This document shows positions 60,303 to 64,000 of a stretch of 64,000 nucleotides of DNA, in pieces. Origin of the DNA: Camillea tinctor (Eukaryota > Ascomycota > Sordariomycetes > Xylariales > Xylariaceae). The translations under genes were made by a program, and so were the position numbers. The stretch spans positions 1,165,664 through 1,229,663 of the forward strand of contig MU394051.1 in the NCBI GenBank assembly GCA_022578605.1, given 5' to 3'. Under the pieces are notes generated by a model that was not told where the DNA came from, ran no database searches, and saw nothing but the letters and a program-made list of their open reading frames with translations. Each line of letters starts with the position of its first letter. Position 1 is the stretch's first letter.

Positions 60303-62237
60303 ATGGAATGCTTGAGAAACGACTTTCAAGATGGCGTTTTGCTCGATGGGAGATTTCAAACCATCTCCCCTCTTAATCATGGATCCTTTGGAATGGTCTT
60401 CATGGCCAGGGACTTGCAAACCAATGAGATAGTAGCAATCAAGTGCATGACCAAGCGGGCTGCCGCCAACGATGCCGGCTTGGAGTTTGCTGTTGACGAG
60501 AGATCCGAGGAGCTCTTCTGTCACCGCCGCCTTGGGGACCATCCAAACATTGTCAATCTAATCTATTCGTTTGAGACAGATGCCCACCTCTACCTAGTTC
60601 TCGAATACTGTTCACGTGGTGATCTATACGAAGCTATTCGAACCGGCTACGGGCCACTTGAGACTGAACATGTCCGCCGATTCATGCTCGAGCTTGTCGA
60701 CGCCGTTTCCTACATGCATTCGAAGGGCATTTACCACCGAGATATCAAACCAGAGAACATCTTCCTCACCGAGACAGGCGCAATGAAGCTCGGCGATTTT
60801 GGGTTGGCAACCACGGATAAATGGAGTTACGAGACTACAGTGGGAAGTGATAGATACATGTCTCCCGAGCAGTATGACTCAGCTGGTGCTGGGTACTCCC
60901 CAGCTCAGGCCGATATCTGGGCCATTGGTATCTGTCTGCTGAACATTTTGTTCTCCCGCAATCCCTTTACGACCCCAACCGAGGCCGATCCGTTGTTCCT
61001 GGATTTCTCCCGCGATAAGCAGTCTCTTTTTGATGTCTTTCCTTCAATGTCTCAAGACACTTATGAGGTGATCGTCGAGTGCATGAACTTGGATCCTAGC
61101 AAGCGATCCCTAGTGGGCGCTAGGAATGCTCTACGCCGAGTTGTTAGCTTCACAACTCTCGATGAGGCTCTTGATGACTTCTGCGCGGCCGAGCGCACTA
61201 CGCTGGCTACTGCGAATCGCGAGCCTCTCCGTACTCCTTCTCTCCAGAGTCCCCAGGTTGACCAGGGCGCCTTCCCTTGGGCGAAGGCCTTGCATGCCAC
61301 TGGGCATCCCCTTCGCCAGCTCAGTGCCATCCCCGATGACGAGAGCTACACTGAAGAGCTTTTCCCCAAGTCGGAAGGTACCGTGGACTGGTTTTCGGGC
61401 TCGGCTCAGACCCCGTCCATCTCGTCCGTGCTCACTTCCAATTTGGCGGCATCCATGAATTCGCTTAATGCATCTCGGCCTATGAATGTTCCTGTTCGCG
61501 CTGGTGCTCGAGTGTCACCTACGACTGGTTCTCTACCAATCAATATGTCTAAGCCGCGGCCAACACTAAGCGCTATGTCTATGGTCTTTGGCCGCCAGAA
61601 AGATGGTGTCTCGAAGAGCTGGAGCGACATGTGGGAAGAAGATGAGGAAGATGAGGAGGAGTTTGCTCGTCAGCTCCAGGCGCTCAAGGAGCTCAATGCA
61701 CGAACCTGGAGCCAAGAGAGCAAGACGGATGCTACCACTACTGAGCAGGATCTGGTATCCTCTAACCAGGCGCCAGCGCCTGATCATGAAAAGCCAGAGG
61801 CTTCGCCCGTGAATGGTACCATCTCGGACGATATTGATGGGGATCTGGTTGCAGATGGATTTTTCTTTCACGAGCCTGTCGCTGTTGAGCAGCCCAAGCA
61901 GTGCCCTTCTCGCTACTCCCCTCCGTCGAAGCGAAACGCTATTGACAAGTGGGCGGCGCTAGGGGAGCGACGTCGAGCCTGTGCGGGCTCAGAGCCCAAG
62001 TCTCCGGATCACGCCTCGAAGTCGAAGCGACAGGTTGTTTTGGGTTTGAATAATTGGAATGGGATGGGAATAGGACTTTGGGATCACTCCAATCAGCACA
62101 ACCACAAATGGAATCGGGATCACACCAGGTCGCGGGATTGCCCGTGGAACAGAGGCCGAGATTGGAACTGGCGTAAGGAGAAGCGTCACGATTTCGGTGA
62201 AATTGAGTGGGTTGGCCATTGGCAAGAGGCTCATTGA
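60303..62237 (+). CDS. Ser/Thr protein kinase, Ran1/KSP1 type
   Basis: The single exon encodes 644 residues. The kinase domain spans about 13-290: a Gly loop NHGSFGMVF, Lys47 in VAIKCM, HRDIKPEN with Asp147, DFG at 165-167, and an activation segment TVGSDRYMSPEQYD instead of the common TxxYxAPE. GDFGLATTDKWSYETTVGSD plus the SPEQY form are marks of the Ran1/Ksp1 group. The rest is Ser/Pro-rich with an acidic run (WEEDEEDEEEFARQLQAL) and a Trp/His/Asn-rich end (RDWNWRKEKRHDFGEIEWVG). Relatives act in nutrient signalling (yeast Ksp1 downstream of TOR/PKA, represses autophagy) and in the mitosis-meiosis choice (S. pombe Ran1). The role here is inferred. The 2 kb leader upstream suggests translational control. 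Confidence 0.9.
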   Translation: MECLRNDFQDGVLLDGRFQTISPLNHGSFGMVFMARDLQTNEIVAIKCMTKRAAANDAGLEFAVDERSEELFCHRRLGDHPNIVNLIYSFETDAHLYLVLEYCSRGDLYEAIRTGYGPLETEHVRRFMLELVDAVSYMHSKGIYHRDIKPENIFLTETGAMKLGDFGLATTDKWSYETTVGSDRYMSPEQYDSAGAGYSPAQADIWAIGICLLNILFSRNPFTTPTEADPLFLDFSRDKQSLFDVFPSMSQDTYEVIVECMNLDPSKRSLVGARNALRRVVSFTTLDEALDDFCAAERTTLATANREPLRTPSLQSPQVDQGAFPWAKALHATGHPLRQLSAIPDDESYTEELFPKSEGTVDWFSGSAQTPSISSVLTSNLAASMNSLNASRPMNVPVRAGARVSPTTGSLPINMSKPRPTLSAMSMVFGRQKDGVSKSWSDMWEEDEEDEEEFARQLQALKELNARTWSQESKTDATTTEQDLVSSNQAPAPDHEKPEASPVNGTISDDIDGDLVADGFFFHEPVAVEQPKQCPSRYSPPSKRNAIDKWAALGERRRACAGSEPKSPDHASKSKRQVVLGLNNWNGMGIGLWDHSNQHNHKWNRDHTRSRDCPWNRGRDWNWRKEKRHDFGEIEWVGHWQEAH

Positions 62238-63416
62238 GCTCTCTTGTCAGTGCGGTCACTTGTGGTTAGGCTCATCCGTCTACCAGTATAGGGGTTTTTG
62301 TCTTGGGTGTCTGTCAAACATTTTATTTTATTCTGCCATGTCTTGTTCTTGATAGCGGGGTTACTATTATTTTACTTCTTTTTGGGAAAGTATTGGGATG
62401 TTGACGCACGAGACTACGGGGAGGTCAGAAGCTGTTTTCTTTGCTTTTTTTTTTTGGCTTGTGTTGGATCATTCAAAGTTTGGCAATTGGCAGCAACACC
62501 CTTGGCTTAGACTCGGTAGACGGATCTAGCTTTAACTCGCTCTCTAGGTATTAGATATCTCCAGGTTACTCGAAAAATACCAGAAGTTACCCACTCAAAT
62601 CACGTTGCTCACCTGCTATATTTAATGCGTGCCATGACCTAGACGATGTGTTTTAGGAAATTGGCAATATCCAATCTCTCCCTCTATAATAGGCACATGC
62701 CGACTAATCCTGTTTACTGCTTATAAAGCAGAAGCTCCATTTTAGCAGAGCTCGAGAGCACTGCTGCTATAGTACAATAGATCAATTCACGCAGGGCACT
62801 AGGGCTACTGCTGAGGGGCTAGGTAGGTCTAGCCAGTTAGACCAATTAACTGAATAGGAGGAGGTAAGGCGCGCGAAGATGTACGCTGACATAAAATAGG
62901 ATGCTCTAAGATTTGATGTGAATAACTCGATGCAGAGAAGCTGTAGTCGAGATTGGACTTGATGATTCACGAGTTGAATGATGTTTATTCAAGATCCATG
63001 TAGGTTTCATATTTATGTAAGTATTTGAAGAGAAGGGAAGGAGAGGATAGTCATTTGATAGGTAGTCAAAGTAAGAAAGGGAAGGGCGTCTGAGAGTAGG
63101 GTAGGTGATATCAGAATGTGATAAGTGTTAATAGATCAATATGTATGATAAATATATCGTATATGTCTAGGTAACTAATCAATATTCAATACCTCTCCCT
63201 CCCAGGTACATATAATGATGAGAACCTCGCCGTATGATACGATGACTACGATAGTATCCTACTTACCTCCCTACTACTTGCTTACCCCTTAATAGTTGGT
63301 TGACTTGAACCTTTATGTGGCCATGATGTATGCTTGGTTAACTCCCTGGTCGTGTCACTTCTCCTTCCTTGATAGTTCTTGAGGCCTTTTCGCTGCACTT
63401 TAATGCCCTCTGCTGC
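62238..63416. other. Intergenic region, no gene seen
   Basis: The 1.2 kb is the 3' flank of the kinase, T-rich at first and then AT-rich. No motif or gene is visible. Confidence 0.5.
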
Positions 63417-63806
63417 TCATATGGCAGCTCCTGCTTTTTCCCAACTGGGGGAATCCACATATCGAAATAACTTGAACATGTAATCTTCTCCGGAAAACTT
63501 CATTGCGGCGTCGAAGTCTAACATGATGAAATCGGAATCGGAATCGTTTAGGGCGAGTTTCCTTGCTACCTTCTCAGTTGTCGTGGCTTCCTTGGAAAGA
63601 CTGAGGAGCGAAGTCGAATGCTTGGAAGAAAGGTGATTCAACCATTCATCGAATTCAACCACTTTAGTTCCCATCGCCTCTTCTGAAGCGCACCTCTTCC
63701 TCTTCCACCAACCATTCCCATAACCATGACTATTGCCTTTTTGGTTCCTTATAGATAAAGCCTTGATACACCAATCCGATACATCGTTGGTTTCCCAAGT
63801 AGCAGG
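63417..63806 (-). pseudogene. Coding-like frame, possible C-terminal exon or remnant
   Basis: The minus frame is open for about 129 codons, from a TAG at 63807-63809 down to its own stop at 63417. It reads like protein throughout: WETNDVSDWCIKALSIR, GYGNGWWKRKRCASEEAMG, VVEFDEWLNHLSSKHS, and an end SPSWEKAGAAI. The first ATG inside would give 85 residues. The family is not recognised; the final part faintly recalls C-termini of reductase-type enzymes. Upstream beyond the TAG the frame stays open to the window edge. It may be the last exon of a gene mostly outside the window, or a decayed copy. Confidence 0.35.
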
Positions 63807-63843
63807 CTATTCAGTATCGTCGAGGCGGAGAATAACCATCATC

Positions 63844-64000
63844 ATGACCATGGATAACGATCGCATCGTATCTTTCGAAGCAGTCGACAATAACCTCACA
63901 CCCTCAACAACCCCAAGCACCACACTAAACATCGACTTCAAGCGCGATGAACGTAAACGTGCCGATGCTCCACTATCCTGTTTCGTTTGTCGCCACACTA
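63844..64000 (+). CDS. Possible 5' start of a gene running off the window
   Basis: The ATG at 63844 (and 63850, MDNDRIVSFEAVDNN) opens a frame that is still open at the window end. It has a polar Thr/Ser-rich start, then DFKRDERKRADAPLSC and CRH at the edge. Codon choice looks fungal. It is antisense to the continuation of the minus frame described before, so at most one of the two is real here. No family can be named from 52 residues. Confidence 0.3.
   Translation, partial: MTMDNDRIVSFEAVDNNLTPSTTPSTTLNIDFKRDERKRADAPLSCFVCRHT

Overview
The window is nuclear DNA from a filamentous ascomycete (Pezizomycotina), most likely a Sordariomycete. The evidence is many short spliceosomal introns (mostly 52-120 bp, GTnnGT donors, CTAAC-like branch sites, AG acceptors), single-copy eukaryotic housekeeping genes on both strands without operons, long C/T-rich leaders and AT-richer intergenic stretches. 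I see no rRNA, tRNA, CRISPR, prokaryotic signal or intact transposon. The genus is not determinable by reading.

Layout: YAF9 (178-1008, +); a 3 kb spacer; MDM34 (4410-6532, -); IPK1 (8669-9769, -); a FUN26-type nucleoside transporter (10845-12309, -); RPF1 (13001-14557, -); a 4.8 kb spacer; the PAK kinase CLA4 (19400-22426, +); an MFS transporter (24832-27056, +) with an upstream in-frame segment; a Nudix hydrolase (28076-28750, -); CTR9 (30191-33912, +); a GC-rich PrpF-family isomerase (34474-35979, +); an amber-interrupted uncharacterised gene (36391-37749, +); alpha-actinin (39098-41304, -); a D-2-hydroxyglutarate/D-lactate dehydrogenase (43716-45410, +); TIM8 (46046-46429, +); RPL25/uL23 (46849-47679, -) divergent from BMT2 (48098-49018, +); a short-chain dehydrogenase (49184-50504, -); enolase-phosphatase UTR4 (52169-53654, -); a 6.6 kb gene-poor stretch that ends in the leader of a Ran1/KSP1-type kinase (60303-62237, +); and two poor partial reading frames at the right edge. 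Exon boundaries were worked out by hand from splice consensus, reading frame and family continuity.

Functionally this is ordinary core genome: chromatin/transcription (YAF9, CTR9), ribosome biogenesis (RPF1, BMT2, RPL25), mitochondria (MDM34, TIM8, the FAD dehydrogenase), inositol phosphate and methionine salvage (IPK1, UTR4), signalling (CLA4, KSP1-like), cytoskeleton (actinin) and transport. I see no biosynthetic cluster.

The most unusual pattern is a set of reading frames that stay open and coding-like across a single in-frame TAG (YAF9 tail, MFS N-terminus, the 36391 gene, and more weakly the right edge). TAG is the codon class reported to be recoded to TGG by stage-specific A-to-I mRNA editing in Sordariomycetes. 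It is also what a CAG-to-TAG transition (RIP-type CpA to TpA) would leave. Either is an inference that RNA data could settle. Other points are an over-represented ACCTAGGT palindrome, a 30-bp micro-exon, a GC-AG intron, a poly-Asn tail from a microsatellite, an acidic UTR4 tail, and a possible hidden 47-residue membrane protein at 38580.
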